A DNA stretch of 39,379 bases from Alphaproteobacteria bacterium HGW-Alphaproteobacteria-3 (GCA_002842875.1 PHEF01000032.1:1-39379), one strand, 5' to 3'. Shown: positions 7,963-17,383, counted from the first letter of the stretch. A program made the numbers and translations. Notes: a model not told the origin generated them from the letters alone.

Positions 7963-8898
7963 CTAGTCGAACAGGCTCGAAACCGAGCGTTCCTCGGCGG
8001 TCCGGCGCATTGCCTCGCCGATCAGCGGGGCAATCGAGACGACACGGATGTTGTGGCTCACGCGCACGGCTTCCGTCGCCTGGATCGAATCCGTGATGAC
8101 GAGTTCCTTGAGCTTCGAGGCGGAAACGCGGGCGACCGCGCCGCCCGAGAGCACGCCATGCGTCACGTAGGCGGAGACTTCCGTCGCGCCCGCCTTCAGG
8201 AGCGCGTCGGCCGCATTGCAAAGCGTGCCGGCGCTGTCGACGATGTCGTCGACGAGGATGCAGGAACGGCCCGATACGTCGCCGATAATGTTCATGACTT
8301 CGGATTCACCCGCGCGTTCGCGGCGTTTGTCGACAATGGCGAGGTCGGCGCCGATGCGCTTTGCGATGGCGCGGGCGCGAACGACGCCGCCGACGTCCGG
8401 CGAGACGACCATCACGCCGTTACTCGTTTTGTAGTGCTGTTCGATGTCGCGGGTGAGCACCGGCGCGGCGAAGAGGTTGTCGGTCGGGATGTCGAAGAAG
8501 CCCTGGATCTGACCGGCATGGAGATCGAGCGTGAGGACGCGGTCCGCGCCTGCTGTCGTGACGAGATTGGCGACGAGCTTCGCGGAGATGGGCGTGCGGG
8601 CGCCGGGTTTCCGGTCTTGCCGCGCATAGCCGAAATAGGGGATCACTGCCGTAATGCGTCGTGCGGAGGCGCGGCGCAGAGCGTCCTGAATGATCAGAAG
8701 TTCCATCAGGTGGTCATTCGCGGGGTAGGACGTCGACTGGATCACGAAGACGTCTTCGCCGCGGACGTTTTCCTGAATTTCCACGAAGACTTCCATGTCG
8801 GCGAAGCGGCGGACGACGGATTTTGTGAGAGGCAGGTTCAGATAGGCGGCAATCGCCTCGGCAAGCGCCCTGTTGGAATTGCCCGCTACGAGTTTCAT
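7963..8898 (-). CDS. prs: ribose-phosphate pyrophosphokinase
   Basis: A 311-residue PRPP synthase of class I length. It makes PRPP from ribose-5-phosphate and ATP for nucleotide, His and Trp synthesis. [17 protein letters not shown] is the standard N-terminus, so the ATG at 8898 is preferred over 8949. [19 protein letters not shown] and AIVDKRR mark the ATP and metal region, and [20 protein letters not shown] is the PRPP-binding loop. Its product is the co-substrate of Apt, encoded at the left of the window. rplY follows after a 153-base leader. Confidence 0.97.
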   Translation of the reverse strand: MKLVAGNSNRALAEAIAAYLNLPLTKSVVRRFADMEVFVEIQENVRGEDVFVIQSTSYPANDHLMELLIIQDALRRASARRITAVIPYFGYARQDRKPGARTPISAKLVANLVTTAGADRVLTLDLHAGQIQGFFDIPTDNLFAAPVLTRDIEQHYKTSNGVMVVSPDVGGVVRARAIAKRIGADLAIVDKRRERAGESEVMNIIGDVSGRSCILVDDIVDSAGTLCNAADALLKAGATEVSAYVTHGVLSGGAVARVSASKLKELVITDSIQATEAVRVSHNIRVVSIAPLIGEAMRRTAEERSVSSLFD

Positions 8899-9006
8899 TC
8901 CGAGACCCCTGCCATCACCTGAGACCCGCCCGATACCGCGGGAGCCCATGCCCCAATCTGAAATCGCCGCCCGGACATGACGATCCGGTGACGGCGCGAG
9001 CGCGTT

Positions 9007-9996
9007 TTAACAAGGGGTCCACCCCCTGTAAACATGGGTCCCTTGAAGGACCGATAAAACGCCCTCGGCCGCACCCTCCGAGGCCGTTCTGGCAACCCCT
9101 TCCCATCGCCCGGCAATATGCGCTGCGTCGAGCGCGTTCTCCTGCTCGACTTCGCCGAGAAGGTTGCCGTCTTCGGATTTCACGAGCCAGCGGATCGAGA
9201 CATCGGTCAATCCATCGGTGCGCGATGAGGTGACGACGTTGCCTTCGACGCGGTAGCGCCCGGCCGGAATCCACGTCGCCGTTCCGATGCGGCGCGAGAG
9301 CGCTGCATCGAGTTCGTTTGCAAGGGCGCTCGCGCCATCGCCCGGCGAGGGCGCGACCGACACGTCGAAACGGACGGCGGGCGCCAGCCCGGAAAGGGTG
9401 CGCGAAATGCTCCCGGTCATGATCGAGCCCGCGCTGGCCTCCGCCATCGTCGCTTCGGCCTCGAAGGTGCCGGCGTACCAGCTTGCGATCCTGCCAGCCG
9501 TCGCCGCCGCGAAACGCCTGAGGTCTTCGGCGCCGACTGAATCCAACGCGCTGCCTGGATTTCCTCGCTCCGGCAACACTGCATCGTTCACCACACGCTG
9601 CAGCCGTTCGCCCTTTTCGTTGCCGATGTCGATGACCGCGACCACATAGGTGCCGTCCTCGCGTTCGCCTGTGCCCATGGCGCCGGTTATTTGGAAGGCA
9701 GGTCCGTTCTCGCCGCTGCCCGCCGGCAGGCTCATGCGATCCGCTTCTTCCTTCAGCATTTCCGAAAAGAGGCTGGCCTCCGTCGGCGGAACGCCGCTCA
9801 GCGCAGATATCTCGACCGTCAGCGCCGCAACCTGCTGCTTTTCAGCATCCGGGATTTCCTGCCGCGCCGGCTTGCCGGATGCGGCGCCGTCCACGCAGGC
9901 TGTCATGGCGAGAATGGCAATGGCGGTACCGACGCGCATTCTGCGTGCGCCGGTTTTCTGCCAGTTGTCGCTGGATGGCTCGTTCGCCGTTTGCAC
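9007..9996 (-). CDS. hypothetical protein with lipoprotein-like N-terminus
   Basis: Not recognised as a named family. The frame begins with a GTG at 9996, preceded by GGGACGG. An ATG 19 codons later (9939) would place the basic MRVGTAIAILAMTAC segment at the very start, and that segment looks like a lipoprotein signal with Cys in a lipobox-like context. Either way the protein is probably exported or membrane-anchored. The rest is about 290 residues of acidic, alanine-rich sequence without Cys motifs or further membrane segments. The stretch YRVEGNVVTSSRTDGLTDVS followed by IRWLVKSEDGNLLGEVEQEN suggests a beta-rich domain. It lies between pgeF and prs on the same strand, 104 bases after pgeF. 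Confidence 0.7.
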   Translation of the reverse strand: MQTANEPSSDNWQKTGARRMRVGTAIAILAMTACVDGAASGKPARQEIPDAEKQQVAALTVEISALSGVPPTEASLFSEMLKEEADRMSLPAGSGENGPAFQITGAMGTGEREDGTYVVAVIDIGNEKGERLQRVVNDAVLPERGNPGSALDSVGAEDLRRFAAATAGRIASWYAGTFEAEATMAEASAGSIMTGSISRTLSGLAPAVRFDVSVAPSPGDGASALANELDAALSRRIGTATWIPAGRYRVEGNVVTSSRTDGLTDVSIRWLVKSEDGNLLGEVEQENALDAAHIAGRWEGVARTASEGAAEGVLSVLQGTHVYRGWTPC

Positions 9997-10100
9997 TGCC
10001 AGTCCGTCCCGCTATCCGCTGCCCCGTTGCGCGGCCTTGTCAACGACGAAGTTTAACGCGATTCGGGAAAAAGGTGCCGGTCGTCATGACGCCGGGAGAA

Positions 10101-10868
10101 TCAGTCCCGGAGCATTACGGCCGATATCTGGCGGCCGTAGTCCGGTTCCTCGCGGTGGGTCGAGCGGCGATAGGAGAAGAATCGTTTCGGTTCCTTGTAG
10201 GTGCAGCGGCCAACCACGGCGATTGTGCCGATATCGGCCGCCTCGAGGCGCGCCCCGGCATATCCCGGCAGGTCGAACATGAAGTGCCCGTCGTTCGGAG
10301 AAGGCGCGAACCATTTGGCATTATCGCCATCCGCCTCCACAAACCGGTCCCGGAAATCGTCGCCCACTTCATAGGCCTCTTTCGATATGCAGGGGCCGAT
10401 TGCGGCGACGATGCGGTTTCGCTCCGCCCCCAGACGGGTCATTGCATCGACGGTTGCCTCCAGCACGCCGCCGATCGCACCTTTCCAGCCGGCATGCGCG
10501 GCGCCGATCACATGAGCCCTCTCGTCGGCGAAGAGCACCGGCGCGCAGTCGGCCGTCAGAATGCCGAGGGCAATCCCGGGTTCTGCGGTCACCATAGCGT
10601 CCGCCTGCGGTGCGGTGCCCGGCGTCCAGGCTTCTGTCACCACCGCGACATCCGGACTATGCACCTGATAGGCGGTCAGCAGTTTCTCCGGTTCGGCGCC
10701 GAGCTTCAGCGCAACGCGGGCGCGGTTCTCGCGCACGCATTCGCCGTCGTCATTGGAGCCGTATCCGCAATTCAACGACGCGTAGATACCCTTCGATACG
10801 CCGCCTTCACGCGTGAAGAAGCCGTGCCGAACCTGGGAAAGAACCTCGAAAGGCTTCGCCTTCAACAT
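10101..10868 (-). CDS. pgeF: laccase-domain purine nucleoside phosphorylase / peptidoglycan editing factor
   Basis: A 255-residue YfiH/PgeF (DUF152) protein. The metal-binding residues are in place: His in AYQVHSPD, Cys in LTADCAPVLF, His in GAAHAGWKGA; GPCISKEAYEVG follows. Family members act on purine nucleosides and affect peptidoglycan precursor quality. The ATG at 10868 was chosen over an in-frame TTG at 10883 because GGAAG sits five bases before it; that site lies just beyond the stop codon of midA. The order lgt, midA, pgeF is tight and probably one transcript. Confidence 0.92.
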   Translation of the reverse strand: MLKAKPFEVLSQVRHGFFTREGGVSKGIYASLNCGYGSNDDGECVRENRARVALKLGAEPEKLLTAYQVHSPDVAVVTEAWTPGTAPQADAMVTAEPGIALGILTADCAPVLFADERAHVIGAAHAGWKGAIGGVLEATVDAMTRLGAERNRIVAAIGPCISKEAYEVGDDFRDRFVEADGDNAKWFAPSPNDGHFMFDLPGYAGARLEAADIGTIAVVGRCTYKEPKRFFSYRRSTHREEPDYGRQISAVMLRD

Positions 10869-10879
10869 GCATACTTCCT

Positions 10880-11956
10880 TCAAGCGAACCCGGCCGGCAA
10901 AGTGCCGCCGCGCGGCGTGATCCCCAGCGCCTTGAAAAGGCTGCCCATCTCATGCGCGCCGGTCAACCTTTGCCGCGCGCTTTCGATGTTCTGTCTTTGC
11001 GAAGGGGTTGCATTGCGCGACAGCGCTTCCGTCCGCCCGTCGATTCCGAGCGCGGTGAGGAAGGCGCCCTGCTCGACGGGGCCATGCGCATCGGCCCCGC
11101 TCGAGCGGATTGCGTGAACGAGCGTTTCGAAATCGACATGGGCGGTGATGTCGGCGGCGCCCGGCGCTTCGAAAGGATCGGCGTATTCGTGGTTCTTCAC
11201 CGCCTGCAGTGTGTCGCCGGTGGCGCTCTTCGCGTGGCCGTAATCGATCACGAGCGCCGCTCCGCCATGCGATGCAATGCGGGAGGCGATCTCTTCCGCG
11301 ATGGCTGTGCTCGCAGGCGAGATTTCGGCAATTTCGCCTTCGGCCGCATCGCGCATGGCGGCAGGAAGCGCGGCGTCGCTGGCAAGCGGCACGGGTGCAA
11401 GCACTGGCGCGAAGCCTTCACCGTCGAGCCCGACATAGCGCTCGCACCAGCCTTGCCTCGTGCGCTGGTACTGCGTCACCGGCAGAGCATCGAAGAATTC
11501 ATTGGCGACGAGGAAAAGGGGCAGGTGCGGCAGAGCGCCGATGCTGTCGTGCCACGTGGCATGCGGTATGCGGGCTTTCTGCGCTTCGCGGAGCACGGGG
11601 CTCGTTTCAACGAAATGGACCTCCGCCGCATCACTCATGCCAGGAACGCTTGCTATCGCGCGCAGGAGATCGGACATCAATGTGCCTCGTCCAGGACCGA
11701 GTTCGGCGATGGCGATGTGTTTCGGTGCGCCTTGTCTCAGCCATTGGTCGGCCAGCCAGAGGCCGATCAACTCGCCGAACATCTGGCTGATCTCGGGGGC
11801 GGTCGTGAAGTCGCCTTTCGCGCCGAACGGATCCCGCGTCATGTAGTAGCCGTGATCGGGATGGCCGAGGGCGAGCGCCATGTAGTGGGACAGCGGGATC
11901 GGCCCCGTCTCCTCGATCAGCCGGGCAATGTGATGCGCGAGAGCGTTGGTCGTCAT
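10880..11956 (-). CDS. class I SAM-dependent methyltransferase, MidA/NDUFAF7 family
   Basis: A 358-residue protein of the DUF185 family, whose mitochondrial member NDUFAF7 methylates an arginine in complex I. Visible: PLSHYMALALGHPDHGYYMTR at the N-terminus, GDFTTAPEISQMFGELIG, the SAM-binding IAELGPGRGTLMSDLLRA, VANEFFDALPV and VIDYGH. The ATG at 11956 overlaps the lgt stop as ATGA, which fixes the start; a longer frame to 12136 runs inside lgt and was rejected. It is followed by pgeF with an 11-base gap. The bacterial substrate is not established from sequence. Confidence 0.92.
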   Translation of the reverse strand: MTTNALAHHIARLIEETGPIPLSHYMALALGHPDHGYYMTRDPFGAKGDFTTAPEISQMFGELIGLWLADQWLRQGAPKHIAIAELGPGRGTLMSDLLRAIASVPGMSDAAEVHFVETSPVLREAQKARIPHATWHDSIGALPHLPLFLVANEFFDALPVTQYQRTRQGWCERYVGLDGEGFAPVLAPVPLASDAALPAAMRDAAEGEIAEISPASTAIAEEIASRIASHGGAALVIDYGHAKSATGDTLQAVKNHEYADPFEAPGAADITAHVDFETLVHAIRSSGADAHGPVEQGAFLTALGIDGRTEALSRNATPSQRQNIESARQRLTGAHEMGSLFKALGITPRGGTLPAGFA

Positions 11957-12774
11957 TTCCGCTTCGTAGCGGTGGCCGCATTTCGCGCGAAGTGCCATGC
12001 GAGCGCCGCGCCGGCGAGCGCCATCGGTATCGAGAGAGCCATGCCCATGGTGAACCAGCCACTGAAGAGATAGCCAATCTGCTGATCGGGTTCCCGGAAA
12101 AATTCGACCGCTATGCGGGCAAGGCCATAGCCGCAAATGAAGGTGCCAGTTACGACGCCAGGTTTCTTCAACGCATCGAAGCGGTGGGTCAGCAGCCTCA
12201 GGACGACGAACAGAAGGATGCCCTCAAGCGCTGCTTCGTAAAGTTGACTCGGATGGCGGGGCAGAGGGCCGCCGTTCGGGAAGACGATGCCCCATGGCGC
12301 ATCTGTAATGCGGCCCCAGAGTTCGGAATTGATGAAGTTTGCGATGCGGCCGAAGAAAATGCCGATCGGCACGGCAGCGCTGACGAGATCGAGCAGCGAC
12401 AGGAGTGGAATGCCGCGTGTGCGCGTGAAGAGGAACATCGCGACAAGAACGCCGAAGGCACCGCCGTGAAAGCTCATGCCGCCCTGCCAGACGTAGAAGA
12501 TTTCGAGCGGATGCGCGACAAAGTAGGCGGGGTTGTAAACGAGGACATAGCCAATCCGCCCGCCAAGGATGACGCCAAGCGCGGCCCAGAGAAGGGCGTC
12601 GTCGGCGATGACGCGGGTGATGGGCGAAGCGCCTTTCCAGCGCTGCGGCGTTTCGGCGAGCGCGATCACGTAGCGCCAGCCGAGGATCAGGCCCGCAATA
12701 TAGGCGAGCGCATACCAGCGGATGGCGAAGGGACCAATCTCGATCAATACGGGGTCGATGTCGGGAAAGGGCAT
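11953..12774 (-). CDS. lgt: prolipoprotein diacylglyceryl transferase
   Basis: A 273-residue polytopic inner-membrane enzyme that transfers diacylglycerol from phosphatidylglycerol to the lipobox Cys of prolipoproteins. Visible: IRWYALAYIAGLILGW near the start, GGMSFHGG, the Lgt signature GRIANFINSELWGR with its catalytic Arg/Asn/Glu, and HPSQLYEA. About seven hydrophobic segments are present. It is the first gene of lgt-midA-pgeF on the minus strand and is divergent from the UbiK-like gene, with 171 bases between their starts. PgsA, which commits lipid to its donor phosphatidylglycerol, is encoded at 20.5 kb. Confidence 0.97.
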   Translation of the reverse strand: MPFPDIDPVLIEIGPFAIRWYALAYIAGLILGWRYVIALAETPQRWKGASPITRVIADDALLWAALGVILGGRIGYVLVYNPAYFVAHPLEIFYVWQGGMSFHGGAFGVLVAMFLFTRTRGIPLLSLLDLVSAAVPIGIFFGRIANFINSELWGRITDAPWGIVFPNGGPLPRHPSQLYEAALEGILLFVVLRLLTHRFDALKKPGVVTGTFICGYGLARIAVEFFREPDQQIGYLFSGWFTMGMALSIPMALAGAALAWHFARNAATATKRK

Positions 12775-12945
12775 GTGGCTCCAGCCTGAGAACCCGGAGG
12801 CGTGTGCTCCCCGGTCGATGGCGCGCTAGTTTGGCGTCCGGACTGTCCCTGTCAAGGAAGGCGGCGCTCCGCCGCAGGCCGCGGGGTTCGCTTTTTGCCG
12901 GCGAGGCGTTATCTTCCTCGCCGAAGCCGCAAGCGGAGTGTTCCC

Positions 12946-13287
12946 ATGACCCAGACCCAGAACCGTATTTTCGACGAGCTCGGCCGTCTTTTCACCAATG
13001 CCGCCGGAGCGGCGCAGGGGGTGCGCCAGGAAATCGAAACGGTTTTGCGCGGGCAGGCGGAGCGGCTCATCGCCGACATGGACCTCGTGACGCGCGAGGA
13101 GTTCGAGGCCGTGCGTGCCATGGCCCAACTCGCGCGGGAGGAAAATGAGGCGCTGAAGGCGCGCATCGAGATGCTGGAAGCCGTCAAAGCGCCTAAAGCC
13201 GGTTCTGCGAAGAAGAATGCCGGGAAAGCGGCCGACGACGATCCGACGGCGCCCGGCCCCGAGGGCGACACCTCGCCTCTGGGCTGA
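12946..13287 (+). CDS. UbiK/YqiC-type accessory factor (BMFP domain)
   Basis: A 113-residue protein of the YqiC/UbiK family. LVTREEFEAV is the family signature. It is followed by a predicted coiled coil (about residues 50-80) that in family members forms a trimer binding lipid and the Ubi complex. An Ala/Lys-rich then acidic tail follows. The start at 12946 has GCGGAG upstream; a frame extending to 12802 has no homology and was rejected. In E. coli UbiK assists ubiquinone synthesis. A TetR/COQ9-like gene lies 1.6 kb downstream on the same strand. Confidence 0.8.
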   Translation: MTQTQNRIFDELGRLFTNAAGAAQGVRQEIETVLRGQAERLIADMDLVTREEFEAVRAMAQLAREENEALKARIEMLEAVKAPKAGSAKKNAGKAADDDPTAPGPEGDTSPLG

Positions 13288-13467
13288 GCTTCCCCCTTTC
13301 CACAGATTCCCTGAGGTTTTCCACGGCTCTCTGCCGCCGGAGGGTTGCGCCGACTCAACGCATCGGGCACGGTTGTCTGGTGTTTCAGGGATGGGCTACC
13401 CACAAGATATAGGCCTGCAGGCGGTCCATGACCTGCCGCCGAAAGTGGGACCCGAGCGGGGTAAGGA

Positions 13468-13971
13468 ATGTCAGGCTTTGTCGCCGAGGCCGAGGATTTC
13501 GACGGCAATCCGCTCGATCTTCTCGAACAGGTTGCCGCCGTCCGGGACTGGTTCTTCGAGCGAAGCCATGAAGACGAACTTAACATCTGCGTCGCCGGGG
13601 AGTGGCGCGATTATCAGCTCTCGCTGAACTGGCGGAACGACCTTTCCGGCCTCCACATCGCCTGCACGCTCGACCTGCGCGTTCCGCCGGAAAAGCGGCC
13701 CGTGGTGCGTCATTTGCTGACGCTTATCAACGAGCAGCTCTGGTCCGGCCATTTCGATATCTGGTCGGACGACGGTGTCGTTCTCTATCGCAACAGTCTG
13801 CTTCTCTGCGGTGGTGCCGCGGCCACGCCGGAACAGTGCGAAGCGCTTCTGCGGCTCGCCGTGGAGGCCTGTGAGCGGTATTATCCGGCGCTGCAATTCG
13901 TCATGTGGGCGGGCAAGACGGCTGAGGAAGCCATCACCGCCGCCATGTTCGAGACGCAGGGTTGCGCCTGA
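13468..13971 (+). CDS. YbjN domain-containing protein
   Basis: A 167-residue cytoplasmic protein of the YbjN family. The fold resembles type III secretion chaperones. Visible: the amphipathic N-terminus ending in VRDWFFERSHEDELNICV, LSLNWRNDLSGLHIACTLDL, then VRHLLTLINEQLWSGHFDIW with LLLCGG and a C-terminal YYPALQFVMWAGKTAEEAI. These proteins affect motility and stress traits, but biochemical function is unclear. ATG 13468 follows AAGGA. The 180-base gap upstream has no recognised element. proC begins 46 bases downstream, the usual neighbour in alphaproteobacteria. Confidence 0.85.
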   Translation: MSGFVAEAEDFDGNPLDLLEQVAAVRDWFFERSHEDELNICVAGEWRDYQLSLNWRNDLSGLHIACTLDLRVPPEKRPVVRHLLTLINEQLWSGHFDIWSDDGVVLYRNSLLLCGGAAATPEQCEALLRLAVEACERYYPALQFVMWAGKTAEEAITAAMFETQGCA

Positions 13972-14017
13972 GAGGGCGTGCCTTTCCCGACGGTTTCCGA
14001 AAAAGACGGTTTCAGAC

Positions 14018-14842
14018 ATGACCTTTTCACTCGAACGTCCACTCGTTCTTCTGGGCGCGGGCAAGATGGGCGGCGCACTGCTTTCGGGCTGGCTCGCCAA
14101 CGGGCTCGCCCCACGGCTCGTGGAAGTGCGGGACCCGGCGCCTTCGGCCGAGATATTGCAACTTGCCGCGAAGGGGATTTCGATCAATGCACCCGTGCAG
14201 GAAGTCGCCGCGAAGCGTCCTGCGCTTGTTCTTCTCGCGGTGAAGCCGCAGTCGATGGGCGATGTTCTGCCGGAACTCGCGCCTCTCGTTTCGCCGGACA
14301 CGGTCTTTCTTTCGATTGCAGCGGGGATCGGCCTTCATCGGCTGGAGGATCTGCTCGGTGCATCGGTTCATGCCATTCGCGCCATGCCGAATACGCCAGC
14401 CGCGATCGGCCGGGGAATTACGGTTGCCTGTGCCAATGCGCGCGTGACACCGGCGCAGAAGAAACTTGCTGACGACCTTCTCGCCGCTGTGGGTGAGGTC
14501 GGATGGGTCGAGAGCGAGGGGCTGATCGACGCCGTGACGGCCGTGTCGGGTAGTGGCCCAGCCTATGTCTTCTACATGGTCGAATGTCTCGCGGCAGCGG
14601 GAGAGGCGCTGGGGCTCGATGCCGCTCTCGCCATGAAGCTTGCGCGGGCGACGGTGAGCGGTTCGGGCGAGATGCTCCACCGGATGAATGAACCCGCCTC
14701 CGAACTTCGGGCCAATGTCACCTCTCCCGGCGGCACGACCGCGGCGGCGCTCGACGTGTTGATGGGCGAGGGCGGATTGTCACCGTTGATGCGGCGCGCC
14801 GCGCTTGCCGCGCGGGACAGGGCTAGGGTGCTCGGCAAGTAA
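14018..14842 (+). CDS. proC: pyrroline-5-carboxylate reductase
   Basis: A 274-residue NAD(P)H enzyme making the last step of proline synthesis. Visible: Rossmann LLGAGKMGGALLSGWL at 10-25, LLAVKPQSM, HAIRAMPNTPAAIGRG and the C-terminal signature VTAVSGSGPAYVFYMVECL. The late VTSPGGTTAAALDVL block contains the active-site Thr. The ATG at 14018 was chosen because the Rossmann fold starts directly after it; the longer frame to 13775 overlaps the YbjN gene. It is co-oriented with the TetR/COQ9-like gene 55 bases downstream. Confidence 0.97.
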   Translation: MTFSLERPLVLLGAGKMGGALLSGWLANGLAPRLVEVRDPAPSAEILQLAAKGISINAPVQEVAAKRPALVLLAVKPQSMGDVLPELAPLVSPDTVFLSIAAGIGLHRLEDLLGASVHAIRAMPNTPAAIGRGITVACANARVTPAQKKLADDLLAAVGEVGWVESEGLIDAVTAVSGSGPAYVFYMVECLAAAGEALGLDAALAMKLARATVSGSGEMLHRMNEPASELRANVTSPGGTTAAALDVLMGEGGLSPLMRRAALAARDRARVLGK

Positions 14843-14897
14843 GAGCCCTCGCCAGAGACGGCCCGACTGCCTATGCTTTTCCGGCAGGAGAGAGAAG

Positions 14898-15518
14898 ATG
14901 GCACGCAAGGTCGACCCGGAAGAGAAAATCGTCAATGCGGCGCTGAGGCTTGCTGCCTCGCGCGGTTGGACGGGACTTTCGCTCGCCGATATTGCGAATG
15001 CGGCGAAGGTGAGCCTCTCCGAGCTATCGGCGCATTTCTCCTCAAAGGCTCGTATTCTCGCGGCCTATGGTCGCCGGATCGACGCCAAGGTCCTGCAAGA
15101 CGTTTCGACGGAAGACATGTCCGGCGAGACGGCGCGCGACCGGCTTTTCGATGTGCTGATGATGCGCTTCGACGCGCTTTCGGACGATAAAACCGCGTTG
15201 AAGCGCATCGCTGCCGATTTGCGCCGCGATCCTCTTGCGGCCACGGTGCTTGCGAAACCGCTTCTTCAGTCGATGGGCTGGATGCTGGAAGCGGCTGGCA
15301 TCGATTCTTCGGGTATCACTGGGGCGTTGCGTGCGCGCGGCCTTGCGTTGGTGTGGGGGGCGGCCTTCCGCGTCTGGCTGGACGATGGGGCAGATCAATC
15401 GAAGACGATGGCTGAACTCGACCGGCGCCTTCGCGACGGCTCGGAACTGCTCGACCGTCTGTCCCGCTTCGATCCCAGGCGACGCCGGGACGCCCCGGAC
15501 GACGAAGCGGCGGCGTGA
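14898..15518 (+). CDS. TetR-fold protein with COQ9-like C-terminus
   Basis: A 206-residue protein. The N-terminus (EEKIVNAALRLAASRGW, then LSLADIANAAKVSLSELSAHFSSK) is a TetR-type helix-turn-helix. The C-terminus, with WLDDGADQSKTMAELDRRLR, resembles the end of COQ9 proteins, which share the TetR fold but bind quinone intermediates and lipid. It could therefore be a DNA-binding repressor or a ubiquinone biosynthesis factor; the nearby UbiK-like gene mildly favours the second. ATG 14898 follows AGGAGAGAGA. It converges with the NTF2-like gene, 6 bases apart. Confidence 0.75.
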   Translation: MARKVDPEEKIVNAALRLAASRGWTGLSLADIANAAKVSLSELSAHFSSKARILAAYGRRIDAKVLQDVSTEDMSGETARDRLFDVLMMRFDALSDDKTALKRIAADLRRDPLAATVLAKPLLQSMGWMLEAAGIDSSGITGALRARGLALVWGAAFRVWLDDGADQSKTMAELDRRLRDGSELLDRLSRFDPRRRRDAPDDEAAA

Positions 15519-15524
15519 AGACGT

Positions 15525-15896
15525 TCAGAAGTGGAAGACGCGGCAAGCGACGATCTTCTCTCCCCGCCATTCGATAATTTCGACGACGCGCTTCCGGCCC
15601 GCTTCATCGCCGTTCACCACCCGCCAGTATTCGACCGAAGCGCGGCCGCCATCCGGCGTTTCCTCCGCAATCACCTCCAGAATGCAGGCCTCAAAACTTT
15701 TGAGCTGGCTGGCGGCAACGGATGCATACGCCCGGATTTCGTCGATGCCTCTCAGCGTTGCGTCGGCGCGGTTCATCCGCGACACGACAATCTCGCTCAT
15801 ATGCGTTGCCTCCGCCGCGTAGAGGCGCGCCACCCGTTCGGGATCGAGGCTCTGCCATGCGGCCTGCCATGCCGCGACCATTGCGGGCAAATTCAT
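15525..15896 (-). CDS. SnoaL/NTF2-like protein
   Basis: A 123-residue small cone-fold protein. MVAAWQAAWQSLDPERVARLYAAEATH is the usual N-terminal pattern of SnoaL-like polyketide-cyclase-related domains, and VEYWRVVNGDEAGRKRVVEIIEW the closing sheet. Members are enzymes or small-molecule binders; there is no clue to the ligand here. It stands alone on the minus strand, tail to tail with the TetR/COQ9-like gene and downstream of the sensor kinase reading the other way round its promoter. Confidence 0.75.
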   Translation of the reverse strand: MNLPAMVAAWQAAWQSLDPERVARLYAAEATHMSEIVVSRMNRADATLRGIDEIRAYASVAASQLKSFEACILEVIAEETPDGGRASVEYWRVVNGDEAGRKRVVEIIEWRGEKIVACRVFHF

Positions 15897-15972
15897 GCCA
15901 TTTCCTCCCTGCCAGCCGTTACCGTCGAGGCTAACGCGAGCTGGGGATTAAGGTCAATATTGCTGACCTAAA

Positions 15973-17376
15973 TTAGACCGGGAGGTGAATGATCGCCCGA
16001 AGGCCGCCCATGGGACTGCGGGAGAGGGTGATGTCGCCGCCATGACCACGCGCGATGTCGCGCGCGATGGCGAGGCCGAGCCCGGTGCCGCCGGTGTCGA
16101 GATTGCGTGCTGCGTCGAGGCGATAGAAGGGGCGAAACACTTCTTCGAGTTGCTCCTCGGGAATGCCCTGGCCGTCGTCGTCCACCAGGATGTCGATGCT
16201 GCCGCCGTCGTCGCTTTCGGCATCGCGGATCGCGGTGACCCAGACGTGTGTCGCATATTTCCCGGCATTGTCGACGACATTGGTGAGGCAGCGTTTGAAG
16301 GCGTTGCGGCGGAGCGGAAGTGTGAGGTCGCCATGCAGATCGAGGCGCACATCGTGTCCCTTGCGGAGGCTGTCGTCGCGCACCTCCTCGATGAGCTCGC
16401 CGAGGTCGGTTTCTTCGGACGCCTCGCCCTGATGTCCGCGAGCGAATTCGAGATAGTCGTCGAGCATGCGCTCCATCTCCGCGACATCGGCGCGAAGATC
16501 GGCCAGTTCCTCGCTTTCGTCGAGCATGGCGAGCTGCAGCTTGAAGCGCGTGAGCGGCGTGCGCAGATCGTGGCTGACGCCGGCGAGCATGGCCGTGCGC
16601 TGTTCGATCTGGCGTTGAATGCGCGCGCGCATTTCCAGGAAGGCCTGGGCAGCGCGGCGGACTTCAGACGCGCCTTGAGGCCGGTAGTCGGGTATGTCGC
16701 GGCCCATGCCGAAGGATTCCGCCGCTTCCGCCAGCTTCTCGATGGGGCGGATCTGATTTCTGAGAAAAAGCAGGGCGACGACAATCAGAACGACGGATGT
16801 GCTGAACATCCAGACAAGGAAGATGTGCGAGTTCGATGCGTAAACATGCGAAGCGGGCGTGAGCACGCGCATCACGCCGCCATCATAGGCAATTCTCATG
16901 TCCACGTAGTCTGTGTAGTTCGCCGTGTTTATCCAGTAGGGGCGGGCGATGCGGAGACGAAGTTCGTCGTTGAGCGAGTCCGCGAGCAGGCCGGCCGTCG
17001 AGGAGGGAGCTTCGGGAAGCTCCTCACCGTCCAGAAATGCAACCGGCAGACCGAGCGTCTGGCTCGCCCGCGCGGAAATGCGGGCGGCACGCTCCGGCGT
17101 CGGGCTTTCCTGAAACTCGCCGAGAAGAAGTGCTACTTCCGCCACTGTTTTCGCGGAAAGCCGCTCCGTCACGAGTGCCCAATGGCGTTCGAGGAAGACA
17201 TAGGTGACGACGAACTGCAGCAGCACCATCGGGGCCACGATGATGATGAGCGAACGCCAGTAAAGGCCGTGCGGCATCGCCTTCTTGAGAATCTGGAAGG
17301 GATGCAAGCCACGCATAAGCGCCGTCTGGCGCGGAGGCGTTGCGCCGGCATGTTCACCTGTCTCGACTTCCATCAT
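15973..17376 (-). CDS. EnvZ-type membrane sensor histidine kinase
   Basis: A 467-residue kinase. Layout: a cytoplasmic N-terminus of about 40 residues, membrane helix at about 41-62, a periplasmic sensor of about 120 residues, second helix at about 184-205, HAMP, then H-box GVSHDLRTPLTRFKLQL with His269. The catalytic domain has NVVDNAGKYA, DDDGQGIPEEQ and GGTGLGLAIARDI. The start was placed at the ATG pair at 17376, eight bases after the regulator gene; a GTG at 17415 would overlap that gene by 32 bases. It is the partner of the OmpR-type regulator upstream. Alphaproteobacterial neighbours in this arrangement resemble the PetR group; the stimulus is unknown. Confidence 0.94.
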   Translation of the reverse strand: MMEVETGEHAGATPPRQTALMRGLHPFQILKKAMPHGLYWRSLIIIVAPMVLLQFVVTYVFLERHWALVTERLSAKTVAEVALLLGEFQESPTPERAARISARASQTLGLPVAFLDGEELPEAPSSTAGLLADSLNDELRLRIARPYWINTANYTDYVDMRIAYDGGVMRVLTPASHVYASNSHIFLVWMFSTSVVLIVVALLFLRNQIRPIEKLAEAAESFGMGRDIPDYRPQGASEVRRAAQAFLEMRARIQRQIEQRTAMLAGVSHDLRTPLTRFKLQLAMLDESEELADLRADVAEMERMLDDYLEFARGHQGEASEETDLGELIEEVRDDSLRKGHDVRLDLHGDLTLPLRRNAFKRCLTNVVDNAGKYATHVWVTAIRDAESDDGGSIDILVDDDGQGIPEEQLEEVFRPFYRLDAARNLDTGGTGLGLAIARDIARGHGGDITLSRSPMGGLRAIIHLPV

Positions 17377-17383
17377 CTCTGCA

